From positions 6,417,536 through 6,481,535 of the forward strand of contig BSQZ01000018.1 of NCBI GenBank assembly GCA_033239005.1: DNA of 64,000 nt, in the 5' to 3' direction. The position numbers and the translations under genes are program-made. Below, piece after piece: positions 1-13,300 of the stretch (the first letter of the stretch is position 1; each line of letters starts with the position of its first letter). The stretch is from Lamellibrachia satsuma (Eukaryota > Annelida > Polychaeta > Sabellida > Siboglinidae). Below the pieces are notes generated by a model. That model did not search any database, had not been told where the DNA came from, and worked only from the letters and a program-made list of their open reading frames with translations.

Positions 1-1545
1 TTCAATGAAAAGAACCAATATAAATAAAACGACCAAAACCAAGTCAAGTTTGTTGATCCCTGCTGGCGTACAGTAGTTGATGTGACGTGACTGCGTCAAA
101 CGTTCCCGGCACATTGTGATTGTTACGATGTTTTCTCGTTAATACGAAGCATCTTCAAAACTATCTGATTTGCTAACAAACAATATATTTGCCCGGTTCT
201 CAAGAATGTGCATGAATGTCTAAATAAAAATAATTCCTTACCTGGACTTGGCGCACTGCACAACCCAATGCTTTTTTATGCCATGTACTTCCAATCGGTT
301 TTATGGCACTTCGATTTTCATAAACCGCGTAGCTAAAAGGTGGTGTTTCGTATGTCGAATGAGATCACATATATTCAAAAGGGAGACTTAAGCGTTCTGT
401 AATTACTGCATTTCGTCTGTTATTTTTATGGAGATATATTCACAACATAAAGGTTCTTGTCTATCGTCGAGATTTTCTTGTTGTTTTGACACTATGAGAA
501 TATTGGTAACGTCCGAGATTTCTCATTAGGTATGCATTTAATGTCGCTAGGTTTCTCCTCTAAGTACAATCCATTCACCTGTGCGTCGTCAAACATTGCA
601 TCCTAATACACGGATTGTTGCAAATGAATAATTTCATTGTTGACGTGCTAAATAAAAAAGAAATAATAATAACGAAATATGTGCAAGACCAAGACAGGTT
701 TGATGAACGGTGCTGGCGTACAATAGTTGAAGTGACATCATTGCGTTAAACGTTCCCGACTCATTCTGATTGCTGTGATGTTTTTAGTTAATAAGAAGCA
801 TCTTCACAACTATCTGAATTGCCAAGGAACAATAGATTTGTCAGGTTCTCAAGAATATGCATGAATGTCTATAAACAAATAAATCCTTACCTGGACTTGG
901 CGCACTGCACAACCCATTGCGTTTTTATGGCATATTTGCGGTTTTACACCCCTTCGATTTTCATAAAAGTGACATTCGTAATGATGTGTTGGCAAACTGA
1001 ACGTGTTACCGTGTATGTACTTCGGAATCGCTTAGACACAGTAAGATATATTCATTTCCATAATCCATTCAATATAACTGACGAAACCACCGTTTGGGTA
1101 TTTGTATTATCCATTGTACGGCCGAGATTTTATACATCTTCTTTTATTTCAAAAATCAACAAGAAAACATAACCAAACTTTGTGGAAATATGTAGATCGT
1201 TTAGCTATATATGGATTGATAACATTTCACAAATTATAATCATTTATCATGTTATGAAAACCAAATTTGCACGAAACGTATTCGTAACTTGAAAAGGTGT
1301 TGCAATGTGTGACGTCAGCATCTTCTCCCTCTTCAACATGACGCCGAACGATTAATTACAGGACACTGTCGCAGGTAAGTAACCTTTGCGGAGCAGAAAT
1401 CAGTGAATAAAAAGAGAGGCTACGCCGAAACTGGCAAATCGCAACGATTGGAGAAGAGCTGATGAAGTAGTACTCGATGTCTACAGAAAACATGGAAGAC
1501 TTTTAGGTGAGGAAGAGTTGGTTTGAACTGTTTGCATTTTAGTAA

Positions 1546-1590
1546 GGGGATAGCGCGAACGCAGTCCCCCACTACCAAAAATTACGCACC

Positions 1591-1625
<35 letters not shown>

Positions 1626-1707
1626 GCCCAACCGTAGTGCAATGGAAAGGCCTCGCCTTGGGGGCACCGCCATGGTGATCACGGTATCCCCTGTGCCAGG
1701 TAAGTAT
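1546..1707 (-). ncRNA. U1: U1 spliceosomal snRNA, array copy 1
   Basis: Read on the minus strand the RNA starts ATACTTACCTGG, the 5' splice-site recognition end of U1. It continues with stem-loop I, the U1A-binding loop ATTGCAC in stem-loop II, the Sm site AATTTTTGG, and a terminal GC-rich hairpin with a TTCG-type loop. Length is 162 nt against about 164 in vertebrates. The transcript would pair with the first bases of introns in the U1 snRNP. Upstream, a T/A-rich TTTATTTAAG lies about 41-50 bases before the start, where a snRNA proximal element is expected. The stem-loop I loop differs from the usual sequence (see findings). Confidence 0.95.
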
Positions 1708-3606
1708 GCTTGAGAGACCGCCGCTTACAGCACTAGAGCGTTGACTGCTTAAATAAAATGTGGTGTTTCGTATGTCGAGTGAGATCACAAATATTCACAA
1801 GGTGACTTACACATTCTGTAATTACTGCATTTCATTTGTCGTTTTTATGGCGATATATTCACATGCAGCTTCGTGTCTGTCGGAGAGACCCTCATGTTGT
1901 TTTCACACTATAAGGATATTGGCAACAGCCGCGATTTATCACTAATTATGCAGGTGTTGTCGCTAGGTGGCTCCTCTAATTACAATACATTCACTTCTAC
2001 CCCCGTCAACCAGTGCGTCCTAATACATGGATCGTTGTATATGAAGAATCTCGTTGTTGACGTGTTCAATGAAAAGAACCAATATAAAGAAAACGACCAA
2101 AACCAAGTCAAGTTTGTTGATCCCTGCTGGCGTACAGTAGTTGATGTGACGTGACTGCGTCAAACGTTCCCGGCACATTGTGATTGTTACGATGTTTTCT
2201 CGTTAATACGAAGCATCTTCAAAACTATCTGATTTGCTAACAAACAATATATTTGCCCGGTTCTCAAGAATGTGCATGAATGTCTAAATAAAAATAATTC
2301 CTTACCTGGACTTGGCGCACTGCACAACCCAATGCTTTTTTCTGCCATTTACTTCCAATCGGTTTTATGGCACTTCGATTTTCACAAACCGCGTAGATAA
2401 AAGGTGGTGATTCTTATGTCGAATGAGATCACATCTATTCAAAAGGGAGACTTAAGCGTTCTGTAATTACTGCATTTCGTCTGTTATTTTTATGGAGATA
2501 TATTCACAACATAAAGTTTCTTGTCTATCGTCGAGATTTTCTTTTGTTTTGACACTATGAGAATATTGGTAACGGCCGAGATTTTCTCTAGGTATGCATT
2601 TAATGTCGCTAGGTTGCTCCTCTAAGTACAATCCATTCACCTGTGCATCGTCAAACATTGCATCCTAATACACGGATTGTTGCAAATGAATAATTTCATT
2701 GTTGACGTGCTCAATAAAAAAGAAATAATAATAACGAAAGATGTGCAAGACCAAGGCAAGTTTGATGTAGGTGCTGACGTACAATAGTTGAAGTGACATC
2801 ATTGCGTTAGACGTTCCCGACTCATTCTGATTGCTGTGATGTTTTTAGTTAATAAGAATTATCTTCACAACTATCTGAATTGCCAACGAACAATAGATTT
2901 GTCAGGTTCTCAAGAATATGCATGAATGTCTTAAAACAAATAAGTCCTTACTTCGACTTGGCGCACTGCACAACCCATTGCGTTTTTATGGCATACTTGC
3001 GGTTTTACACCCCTTCGATTTTCATAAAAGTGACATTCGTAATGATGTGTCTGCAAACTGAACATGTTACCGCGTATGTATTTCGGAATCACTTAGACAC
3101 AGTAAGATATATTCATTTCCACAATCCATTCAATATAACTGACGAAACCACCGTTTGGGTATTTGTACTATACATTGTACTGACGAGATTTTATACGACT
3201 TCTTTTATTTCAAAAATCAACAAGAAAACATAACCAAACTTTGTGGAAATATATAAATCGTTTAGCTATATATGGATTGCTAAAATTTCACAAAGTATAA
3301 TCATTTATGATGTTATGAAAACCAAATTTGCACGAAACGTATTCGTAACTTGAAAAGGTGTTGCAATGTGTGACGTCAGCATCTTCTCCATCTTCAACGT
3401 GACGCCGAACGATTAATTACAGGACACTCTAGCAGGCAAGTAACCTGTGCGGAGCAGAAATCAGTGAATAAAAAGAGAGGCTACGCCGAAACTGGCAAAT
3501 TGCAACGATTGGAGAAGAGCTGATGAAGTAGTACACGATGTTTACAGAAAACAGGGAAGAATTTTAGCGGAGGAAGAGTTGGTTTGAACTGTTTTCATTT
3601 TAGTAA

Positions 3607-3651
3607 GGGGATAGCGCGAACGCAGTCCCCCACTACCAAAAATTACGCACC

Positions 3652-3686
<35 letters not shown>

Positions 3687-3768
3687 GCCCAACCGTAGTG
3701 CAATGGAAAGGCCTCGCCTTGGGGGCACCGCCATGGTGATCACGGTATCCCCTGTGCCAGGTAAGTAT
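3607..3768 (-). ncRNA. U1: U1 spliceosomal snRNA, array copy 2
   Basis: Identical to copy 1 over the 162-nt RNA as far as I can compare by eye: ATACTTACC start, ATTGCAC loop, AATTTTTGG Sm site. It lies exactly 2061 bp from copy 1, with the same flanking sequence and the same upstream T/A-rich element. Confidence 0.95.
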
Positions 3769-5667
3769 GCTTGAGAGACCGCCGCTTACAGCACTAGAGC
3801 GTTGACTGCTTAAATAAAATGTGGTGTTTCGTATGTCGAGTGAGATCACAAATATTCACAAGGTGACTTACACATTCTGTAATTACTGCATTTCATTTGT
3901 CGTTTTTATGGCGATATATTCACATGCAGCTTCGTGTCTGTCGGAGAGACCCTCATGTTGTTTTCACACTATAAGGATATTGGCAACAACCGCGATTTAT
4001 CACTAATTATGCAGGTATTGTCGCTAGGTGGCTCCTCTAATTACAATACATTCACTTCTACCCCGTCAACCAGTGCGTCCTAATACATGGATCGTTGTAT
4101 ATGAAGAACCTCGTTGTTGACGTGTTCAATGAAAAGAACCAATATAAAGAAAACGACCAAAACCAAGTCAAGTTTGATGATCCCCGCTGGCGTACAATAG
4201 TTGATGTGACGTGATTGCGTCAAACGTTCCCGGCTCATTGTGATTGTTATGATGTTTTCTCGTTAATACGAAGCATCTTCAAAACAATCTGATTTGCTAA
4301 CAAACAATATATTTGCCCCGTTCTCAAGAATGTGCATGAATGTCTAAATAAAAATAATTCCTTACCTGGACTTGGCGCACTGCACAACCCAATGCTTTTT
4401 TATGCCATGTACTTCTAATCGGTTTTATGGCACTTCGATTTTCATAAACCGCGTAGATAAAAGGTTGTGTTTCGTATGTCGAATGAGATCACATATATTC
4501 AAAAGGGAGACTTACGCGTTCTGTAATTACTGCATTTCGTCTGTTATTTTTATGGAGATATATTCACAACATAAAGTTTCTTGTCTATCGTCGAGATTTT
4601 CTTGTTGTTTTGACACTATGAGAATATTGGTAACGGCCGAGATTTTCTCTAGGTATGCATTTAATGTCGCTAGGTTGCTCCTCTAAGTACAATCCATTCA
4701 CCTGTGCATCGTCAAACATTGCATCATAATACACGGATTGTTGCATATGAATAATTTCATTGTTGACGTGCTCAATAAAAAAGAAATAATAATAACGAAA
4801 GATGTGCAAGACCAAGGCAAGTTTGATGTAGGTGCTGACGTACAATAGTTGAAGTGACGTCATTGCGTTAGACGTTCCCGACTCATTCTGATTGCTGTGA
4901 TGTTTTTAGTTAATAAGAATTATCTTCACAACTATCTGAATTGCCAACGAACAATAGATTTGTCAGGTTCTCAAGAATATGAATGAATGTCTTAAAACAA
5001 ATAAGTCCTTACTTGGACTTGGCGCACTGCACAACCCATTGCGTTTTTATGGCATACTTGCGGTTTTACACCCCTTCGATTTTCATAAAAGTGACATTCG
5101 TAATGATGTGTCTGCAAACTGAACGTGTTACCGCGTATGTATTTCGGAATCACTTAGACACAGTAAGATATATTCATTTCCACAATCCATTCAATATAAC
5201 TGACGAAACCACCGTTTGGATATTTGTACTATACATTGTACTGACGAGATTTTATACGACTTCTTTTATTTCAAAAATCAACAAGAAAACATAACCAAAC
5301 TTTGTGGAAATATATAAATCGTTTAGCTATATATGGATTGCTAAAATTTCACAAAGTATAATCATTTATGATGTTATGAAAACCAAATTTGCACGAAACG
5401 TATTCGTAACTTGAAAAGGTGTTGCAATGTGTGATGTCAGCATCTTCTCCATCTTCAACGTGACGCCGAACGATTAATTACAGGACACTCTAGCAGGCAA
5501 GTAACCTTTGCGGAGCAGAAATCAGTGAATAAAAAGAGAGGCTACGCCGAAACTGGCAAATTGCAACGATTGGAGAAGAGCTGATGAAATAGTACACGAT
5601 GTTTACAGAAAACAGGGAAGAATTTTAGCGGAGGAAGAGTTGGTTTGAACTGTTTTCATTTTAGTAA

Positions 5668-5712
5668 GGGGATAGCGCGAACGCAGTCCCCCACTACCAA
5701 AAATTACGCACC

Positions 5713-5747
<35 letters not shown>

Positions 5748-5829
5748 GCCCAACCGTAGTGCAATGGAAAGGCCTCGCCTTGGGGGCACCGCCATGGTGA
5801 TCACGGTATCCCCTGTGCCAGGTAAGTAT
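5668..5829 (-). ncRNA. U1: U1 spliceosomal snRNA, array copy 3
   Basis: Same 162-nt RNA as copies 1 and 2, again at a 2061-bp spacing. All recognisable parts are intact: the 5' splice-site pairing end, the U1A loop, the Sm site and the 3' hairpin. Confidence 0.95.
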
Positions 5830-7726
5830 GCTTGAGAGACCGCCGCTTACAGCACTAGAGCGTTGACTGCTTAAATAAAATGTGGTGTTTCGTATGCCGA
5901 GTGAGATCACAAATATTCACAAGGTGACTTACACATTCTGTAATTACTGCATTTCATTTGTCGTTTTTATGGCGATATATTCACATGCAGCTTCGTGTCT
6001 GTCGGAGAGACCCTCATGTTGTTTTCACACTATAAGGATATTGGCAACAACCGCGATTTATCACTAATTATGCAGGTATTGTCGCTAGGTGGCTCCTCTA
6101 ATTACAATACATTCACTTCTACCCCGTCAACCAGTGCGTCCTAATACATGGATCGTTGTATATGAAGAATCTCGTTGTTGACGTGTTCAATGAAAAGAAC
6201 CAATATAAATAAAACGACCAAAACCAAGTCAAGTTTGTTGATCCCTGCTGGCGTACAGTAGTTGATGTGACGTGACTGCGTCAAACGTTCCCGGCACATT
6301 GTGATTGTTACGATGTTTTCTCGTTAATACGAAGCATCTTCAAAACTATCTGATTTGCTAACAAACAATATATTTGCCCGGTTCTCAAGAATGTGCATGA
6401 ATGTCTAAATAAAAATAATTCCTTACCTGGACTTGGCGCAATGCACAACCCAATGCTTTTTTCTGCCATTTACTTCCAATCGGTTTTATGGCACTTCGAT
6501 TTTCACAAACCGCGTAGATAAAAGTAGTGTTTCGTATGTCGAATGAGATCACATATAGTCAAAAGGGAGTCTTACGCGTTCTGTAATTACTGCATTTCGT
6601 CTGTCATTTTTATGGAGATATATTCACAACATAAAGTTTCTTGTCTATCGTCGAGATTTTCTTGTTGTTTTGACACTATGAGAATATTGGTAACGGCCGA
6701 GATTTTCTCTAGGTATGCATTTAATGTCGCTAGGTTGCTCCTCTAAGTACAATCCATTCACCTGTGCCTCGTCAAACATTGCATCATAATTCACGGATTG
6801 TTGCATATGAATAATTTCATTGTTGACGTGCTCAATAAAAAAGAAATAATAATAACGAAAGATGTGCAAGACCAAGGCAAGTTTGATGTAGGTGCTGACG
6901 TACAATAGTTGAAGTGACGTCATTGCGTTAGACGTTCCCGACTCATTCTGATTGCTGTGATGTTTTTAGTTAATAAGAATTATCTTCACAACTATCTGAA
7001 TTGCCAACGAACAATAGATTTGTCAGGTTCTCAAGAATATGCATGAATGTCTTAAAACAAATAAGTCCTTACTTCGACTTGGCGCACTGCACAACCCATT
7101 GCGTTTTTATGGCATACTTGCGGTTTTACACCCCTTCGATTTTCATAAAAGTGACATTCGTAATGATGTGTCTGCAAACTGAACATGTTTCCGCGTATGT
7201 ATTTCGGAATCACTTAGACACAGTAAGATATATTCATTTCCATAATCCATTCAATATAACTGACGAAACCACCGTTTGGGTATTTGTATTATCCATTGTA
7301 CGACGAGATTTTATACGACTTCTTTTATTTCAAAAATCAACAAGAAAACATAACCAAACTTTGTGGAAATATATAAATCGTTTAGCTATATATGGATTGC
7401 TAAAATTTCACAAAGTATAATCATTTATCATGTTATGAAAACCAAATTTGCACGAAACGTATTCGTAACTTGAAAAGGTGTTGCAATGTGTGACGTCAGC
7501 ATCTTCTCCATCTTCAACGTGACGCCGAACGATTATTTACAGGACACTCTAGCAGGCAAGTAACCTTTACGGAGCAGAAATCAGTGAATAAAAAGAGAGG
7601 CTACGCCGAAACTGGCAATTTGCAACGATTGGAGAAGAGCTGATGAAGTAGTACACGATGTTTACAGAAAACAGGGAAGAATTTTAGCACAGGAAGAGTT
7701 GGTTTGAACTGTTTGCATTTTAGTAA

Positions 7727-7771
7727 GGGGATAGCGCGAACGCAGTCCCCCACTACCAAAAATTATGCACC

Positions 7772-7806
<35 letters not shown>

Positions 7807-7888
7807 GCCCAACCGTAGTGCAATGGAAAGGCCTCGCATTGGGGGCACCGCCATGGTGATCACGGTATCCCCTGTGCCAGGTAAGTAT
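7727..7888 (-). ncRNA. U1: U1 spliceosomal snRNA, array copy 4 (variant)
   Basis: Same gene with two substitutions relative to copies 1-3. On the plus strand base 7838 is A instead of C, just 3' of stem-loop I, and base 7766 is T instead of C, next to the Sm site (AATTTTTGG itself is intact). The first base downstream of the 5' end region also differs (gtaagtatac against gtaagtatgc). It is the last U1 copy before the array ends. Confidence 0.93.
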
Positions 7889-9489
7889 ACTTGAGAGACC
7901 GCCGCTTACAGCACTAGAGCGTTGACTGCTTAAATAAAATGTGGTGTTTCGTATGTCGAGTGAGATCACAAATATTCACAAGGTAGACTTACACATTCTG
8001 TAATTACTGCATTTCATTTGTCGTTTTTATGGCGATATTTTCACATGCAGCTTCGTGTCTGTCGGAGAGACCTTCATGTTGTTTTCACATTATAAGGATA
8101 TTGGCAACAGCCGCGATTTATCACTAATTATGCACGTATTGTCGCTAGGTGGCTCCTCTAATTACAATACATTCACTTCTACCCCGTCAACCAGTGCGTC
8201 CTAATACATGGATCGTTGTATATGAAGAATCTCGTTGTTGACGTGTTCAATGAAAAGAACCATTATAAAGAAAACGACCAAAACCAAGTCAAGTTTGATG
8301 ATCCCCGCTGGCGTACAATAGTTGATGTGACGTGATTGCGTCAAACGTTCCCGGCTCATTGTGATTGTTATGATGTTTTCTCGTTAATACGAAGCATCTT
8401 CAGAACTATCTGATTTGCTAACAAACAATATATTTGCCCGGTTCTCAAGAATGTGCATGAATGTCTAAATAAAAATAATTCCTTACCTGGACTTGGCGCA
8501 CTGCACAACCCATTGCTTTTTATGCCATAAACTTCTAATCGGTTTTATGGCACTTAAATTTTCATAAACCGCGTAGATAAAAGGTTGTTTTTCGTATGTC
8601 GAATGAGATCACATATATTCAAAAGGGAGACTTACGCGTTCTCTAATTACTGCATTTCGTCTGTCATTTTTATGGAGATATATTCACAACGTAAAGCTTC
8701 TTGTCTATCGCCGAGATTTTCTTGTTGTTTTGACTCTATGAGAATATTGGTAACAACCAAGATTTATCACTAAGTATGCATTTAATGTCTCTAGGTTGCT
8801 CCTCTAAGTACAATCCATTCCCCTGTGCGCCGTCAAACATTGCATCCTAATACACGGATTGTTGCATATGAATAATTTCATTGTTGACGTGCTAAATAAA
8901 AGAGAAATAATAATAACGAAAGATGTGCAAGACCAAGGCGGGTTTGATGTAGGTGCTGACGTACAATAGTTGAAGTGACGTCATTGCGTTAGACGTTCCC
9001 GACTCATTCTGATTGCTGTGATGTTTTTAGTTAATAAGAAGTATTTTCACAACTATCTGAATTGTCAACGAACAATAGATTTGTCAGGTTCTCAAGAATA
9101 TGCATGAATGTCTAAAAACAAATAAGTCCTTACTTGGACTTGGCGCACTGCACAACCTATTGCGTTTTTATGGCATACTTGCGGTTTTACACCCCTTCGA
9201 TTTTCATAAAAGTGACATTCGTAATGATGTGTTGGCAACTGAACGTGTTACCGCGTTTGTACTTCGGAATCACTTAGACACAGGAAGATATATTCATTTC
9301 TACCATCCATTCATTATTACTGATGAAACCGCGGTTTGGCTATTTGCATTATACATTTTGCATACGAAATTTTATACGACTTCTTTAACCTTAAAAGTTC
9401 ACGAAGTTTAATCATTTATCATGTTATGAAAACCAAATTTGCACTGAACGTATTCGTAAGTTGAACGGTAGTTGTTATATGTAAAGTCG

Positions 9490-9555
9490 TGATATAGGAA
9501 GTTTTTAAAAAATCATATGATCTGACATAAGTGCTTTTGAGCAGGGACATTGCTG
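9490..9555 (+). repeat. 65-bp block shared with the upstream region of the intact PLAC8 gene
   Basis: This block, ending in TGAGCAGGGACATTGC, closely matches 17630-17697, which lies about 200 bp upstream of the intact PLAC8-family ORF. Both are on the plus strand. The rest of 9555-9830 shows no gene that I can see. Confidence 0.6.
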
Positions 9556-9829
9556 GTAGAAGCTGTTGAGATTGAAATGATAGCGTTTTAGGCGATTTTA
9601 ATAGGCGGTGGGTTTTTGTGATTTTTTTTGGCTACTAGACATGTGTGCGCCGTAATTGGTGTCAATATTGGTAATCAATGAAGGGTATCGCACATGCCAA
9701 CATTTTGCAGGGGCTAGAAATATCTCATTTTGATAAAACTCGACCAGCTTGCCAATAGGATGGTAGCAGCGGTAGGTAAAAGGTTTTAGAACTTATTATT
9801 GTCACGTTTTCTTATAATGATGCAAACCC

Positions 9830-10230
9830 TTAACATGGCCACTGATGCCAATGTGAAAGTCGATTGTAGGATTAACCCTAAGGCACAGCAATGCATAAGC
9901 AAGTCGCCGATCATCCCTCCCTCGATGTTCTTCTATTCCCGGATCTTCCATCGAATTAGAGCTTGGCAAAATATGTTTAGGAGTTTTACTAACGTAACGA
10001 AGCCACACAGAAGGCAGTTATCACCTACCGCCTCTCTGTTCTTGCCGGCCGTATAACATGGCGCGAAATTCGTGACGATGTACATCATAAAGTCGTCGGA
10101 GCAACCACATAGACCATGCTCCCAATTCGCCATGGTGTCCGTCAAAACGTTATCCTGAAAACGATGAAAACTAACAATACGACTTCGCTATGGCCGGATA
10201 GAGCAATTGGAATGCGAGAAAGCGGTCGCT
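9830..10230 (-). pseudogene. PLAC8/cornifelin-family pseudogene, inverted duplicate
   Basis: Starting at an ATG at 10130 on the minus strand, about 66 codons match the intact PLAC8-family gene at 17903-18226 almost residue for residue (start MANWEHGLCGC; IAPCYTAGKN appears as FAPCYTAGKN). A CAG to TAG change then stops the frame after WKIRE. Beyond the stop the old frame continues (KNIEGGMIGDLL) until the Cys-rich CCXXXXCPC region, where about 16 bases are deleted and homology ends. The 5' UTR-like sequence is also shared, to about 10230. This is a duplicated, inactivated copy in the opposite orientation to the working gene. Confidence 0.8.
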
Positions 10231-10394
10231 TTTTTGCCATAGGTCCACGCACGAAACAATTCACGCATAACACTTCTTTGCTGTGGTACTGTAGTGTAGG
10301 CACTTCGTTGTTCAAATTCACGGGTTTTTGCCTTTGTTATTTTTATGGAATGAAGAAAATCATGACTCGGTAGTACGAAACAAAGACGTACCAC

Positions 10395-13300
10395 TCACGG
10401 AAATATAACATTAAGATTTGTCAACGATGTGAGGACTAAACAGTCAGACATGAATGAAAGACTAATGACAGTTGAAAGCACTGTTGAAAACATGTCGAAA
10501 TCATTAAACAAAACAGAGACAGATGTGGGTGCAGTAAAGGAATCAGTAGACCAGATTAGTGAGAAAATAGGTGAGGTCGAAAATACCATGGACCGGGTTA
10601 TTGACATGAAACTTGATGACATGAAAGAGGAACAGAAGGAAAAAGATAAAAGACAGAACAATGTCATTCTCTACAATGTACCAGAGAAACTAGAAGGAAC
10701 AAATGATAAAGAAGTAGTTGAGAACTTAATCCTAGAAGAGCTCGGAGTGAAAGAAGCCAAAGTAGATGAAATAACTAGGCTTGGCACAGGCAATGAGCCA
10801 AGGCCAATACTACTGACACTTAATGACGCACAAACTCAAAGGAAAGTGTTAAGCAAAGCAAAACTGCTAAGAAATGCCAGGAACATCTACATAGCACCAG
10901 ATAAAACAATTAAGGAGAGGGAAAAGTAGAGAAAGTTACAAAAGGAACTGAGAGAGAGGAAAGAAAGGGGTCAGGCATATCTTATGATTAGAGATGGGAA
11001 AATAATGAAGCGCAGGGATGGAACTAAGGGACAAAATGACTTGAGTGGTGTCCATGAGAAAGCAAATCAGACTCGGAAAGAGAAGAAGACAGGGGCACAA
11101 GCTCAAACACCAACTAGAGAAAAGGGAGCCGTAGCAACAGCTGGAAAAACGCAGGTGACAAAAAGCTACAGTCACGTTACCCCCCAAACGGGGAGAAGTT
11201 GTAAACACTTAGCAAAGCGAACAAAAAGAAAGCATAAGCACTAGCACAAACAAAGCACACTGCATTACAACTTTGGACACAACAGATTATTTATTTGATT
11301 GCTACTATGCAAATTCACAGAGTTTAAATAATAAAATGGATGAATTTAGAGAGGTGGCAACAGTACTGAAGCCTAAAGTTATTGGCATTACATAATCCTG
11401 TAGTGAAAGTGAAGGTGATATTAATCTGGAAGGTTTTACCCCATACAGAGATGATCATGGAAGAGGGGTCATTCTCTATATTGAGAATGGCTTACAGTCA
11501 GCACCATGTACAGAACTAAATAACACGGACTTTGAGTTGTCCGTATGGAGTATAATCACACTAAATAAGAGGGACAAACTACTAGTAGGATGCATATATA
11601 GAGTACGGGCCCAACTGAACAAAATACCAAGTTGCTTATTAGTTTAATGAACAAAACAGTCAAGAATCATGGTATATCTCACCTACTGATTTATGGGGAC
11701 TTCAATTTCCCTGACATTAACTGGAAGAGCTGTTTGTTGAAAGCTGTTGATAACTCACTTCCAGCTATTTTTTTTTGTAACACAGGACTTATTCCTGAAA
11801 CAACACGTTTAACACAAGATTTAGGGAAGGAAACGAACCGTCAATGTTAGATTTTATTTTCCCAAACGAGGATTATATGATTGAGAACCTAAAATATATT
11901 GCTCCACTGCGGAAAAGTTATCGTGTTGGATTGGTGTGAACGTTCATTACACACTCGGCTATAGATACAAGAGTATATGGTGAGAAAAGATACGATTACT
12001 GGAAAACGAATGTGGCAGCTATGAATGCAGCCTTTCATAATATTAAGTGGGAAGAAGAAATGGAAACAAAAGGAGTAAATATGAGATGGAAATACTTTAA
12101 GTTGAAAATTTAATAGGAAGTGAAAACAAGTGCCATTATGGGAAAGGAAGAAGTCAAACCCTAAAGCCCCCTTGGAAAACTAAGAGAGTATGTAGATCAG
12201 TAGAGAAACAGATTCAACTTTGGAAAAGATATAAAAAAACTGGTAGGAACAAAGAATATGAAGAATATAAAAGGTAAAGAAATAAAAACAATAGTATTCG
12301 GAAAAAAGCACAAAGGGAGTACGAAAAGAAACTTTTAAAGAGAATGAAAGACAAACCAAAGCTTTTCTATATTCTATAGCTATGTAAGAAGTAAGCAAAA
12401 GGTAAAACCAGTCATACCACATTTAAGAAAGGAGGAGGGTGAAACCACAACAAATGACCAGGAAATAGCAGATGTTCTAGGGAAGTTCTTTGAATCAGTA
12501 TTTACAACGGAAGATGATGGTGATAATATTTTACCGGAATTTGAAAACAGAGTTCCAGAAAGATTTAACAAGATTTAACAAGATTTGCCATCCAAGCCAA
12601 AGGCCCAGATGGCAAGTGGACAAGGAAGCCATTGGCTTATCGAGAGTCCAACAATGTTCACCTACTTATAACCCGCCCTCCTGAGATATGTGTCAACCTT
12701 GTTTTTAAACATATTCACGCTGCTAGCAGTTACACAATCTGTAGACAATTTGTTCCATTCATTTATTGTCCTCTGTGAGAACGAGTGCTTCCTGATGTCC
12801 AATCTACATTGATCCTTTATTAATTTTACCTCATGTCCTCTAGTTCTGCTATCCTTCTTGAGTGAGAAAAACATATTTCTATCAATATTTTCATACCCAT
12901 TCAATATCTTAAAAACTTCAATCTGATCTCCTCTTAACCTCCTTGTCTCTAGAGTTGTTAAACCACATTCTTTCAGGCGTTCTTCATAACTAAGGTCTCT
13001 AAGTTCTGGAATCATTTTAGTTAGAAAACAAGGTTTTAAACGAGGTCACATTTACTGAACTAGATATATTTATAAAGTTACAGCAGTTAAAAGAAGACAA
13101 GGCTTGTGGTCCAGATGGTATACATCTAAATATATTGAAGGAACTTTGGCTAAACCGTTGTTTCTAATATTCAAGGAATCATTGTTTAGTTGTGTAGTAC
13201 CATTAGATTGGAAATTGGCAAACATTTCTCCAATTTATAAGAAGGGATCCCGGTCAATAGCTGGTAATTATAGACCAGTGAGTTTAACTTGTCTAGCCAG

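Larger units (their letters stand above)
1..9485. repeat. Tandem array of ~2.06 kb units carrying U1 snRNA genes
   Basis: Unit length is about 2061 bp: the U1 genes begin at 1546, 3607, 5668 and 7727. The window opens inside a unit (base 1 matches base 2065) and the last unit decays into unrelated sequence near 9485. Copies are very similar, differing by scattered substitutions and 1-2 base indels. Each unit holds two diverged ~640-bp sub-repeats (for example 1759-2403 and 2404-3035) followed by a ~790-bp segment with the U1 gene (3030-3820). Short open frames recur in every unit but lack protein-like composition, and the minus-strand ones are readings of the U1 gene itself. Confidence 0.93.

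Noticed and set aside
222..300. CTTACCTGG on the plus strand in each array sub-repeat, resembling the U1 5' end
   Set aside because: The match is only nine bases; the following sequence has none of the U1 stem-loops or Sm site.
819..9411. Recurring ~60-140 codon ORFs in the U1 array units
   Set aside because: They repeat with the array, are disrupted by small indels between copies, have no domain, and the minus-strand set is the U1 gene read as protein.
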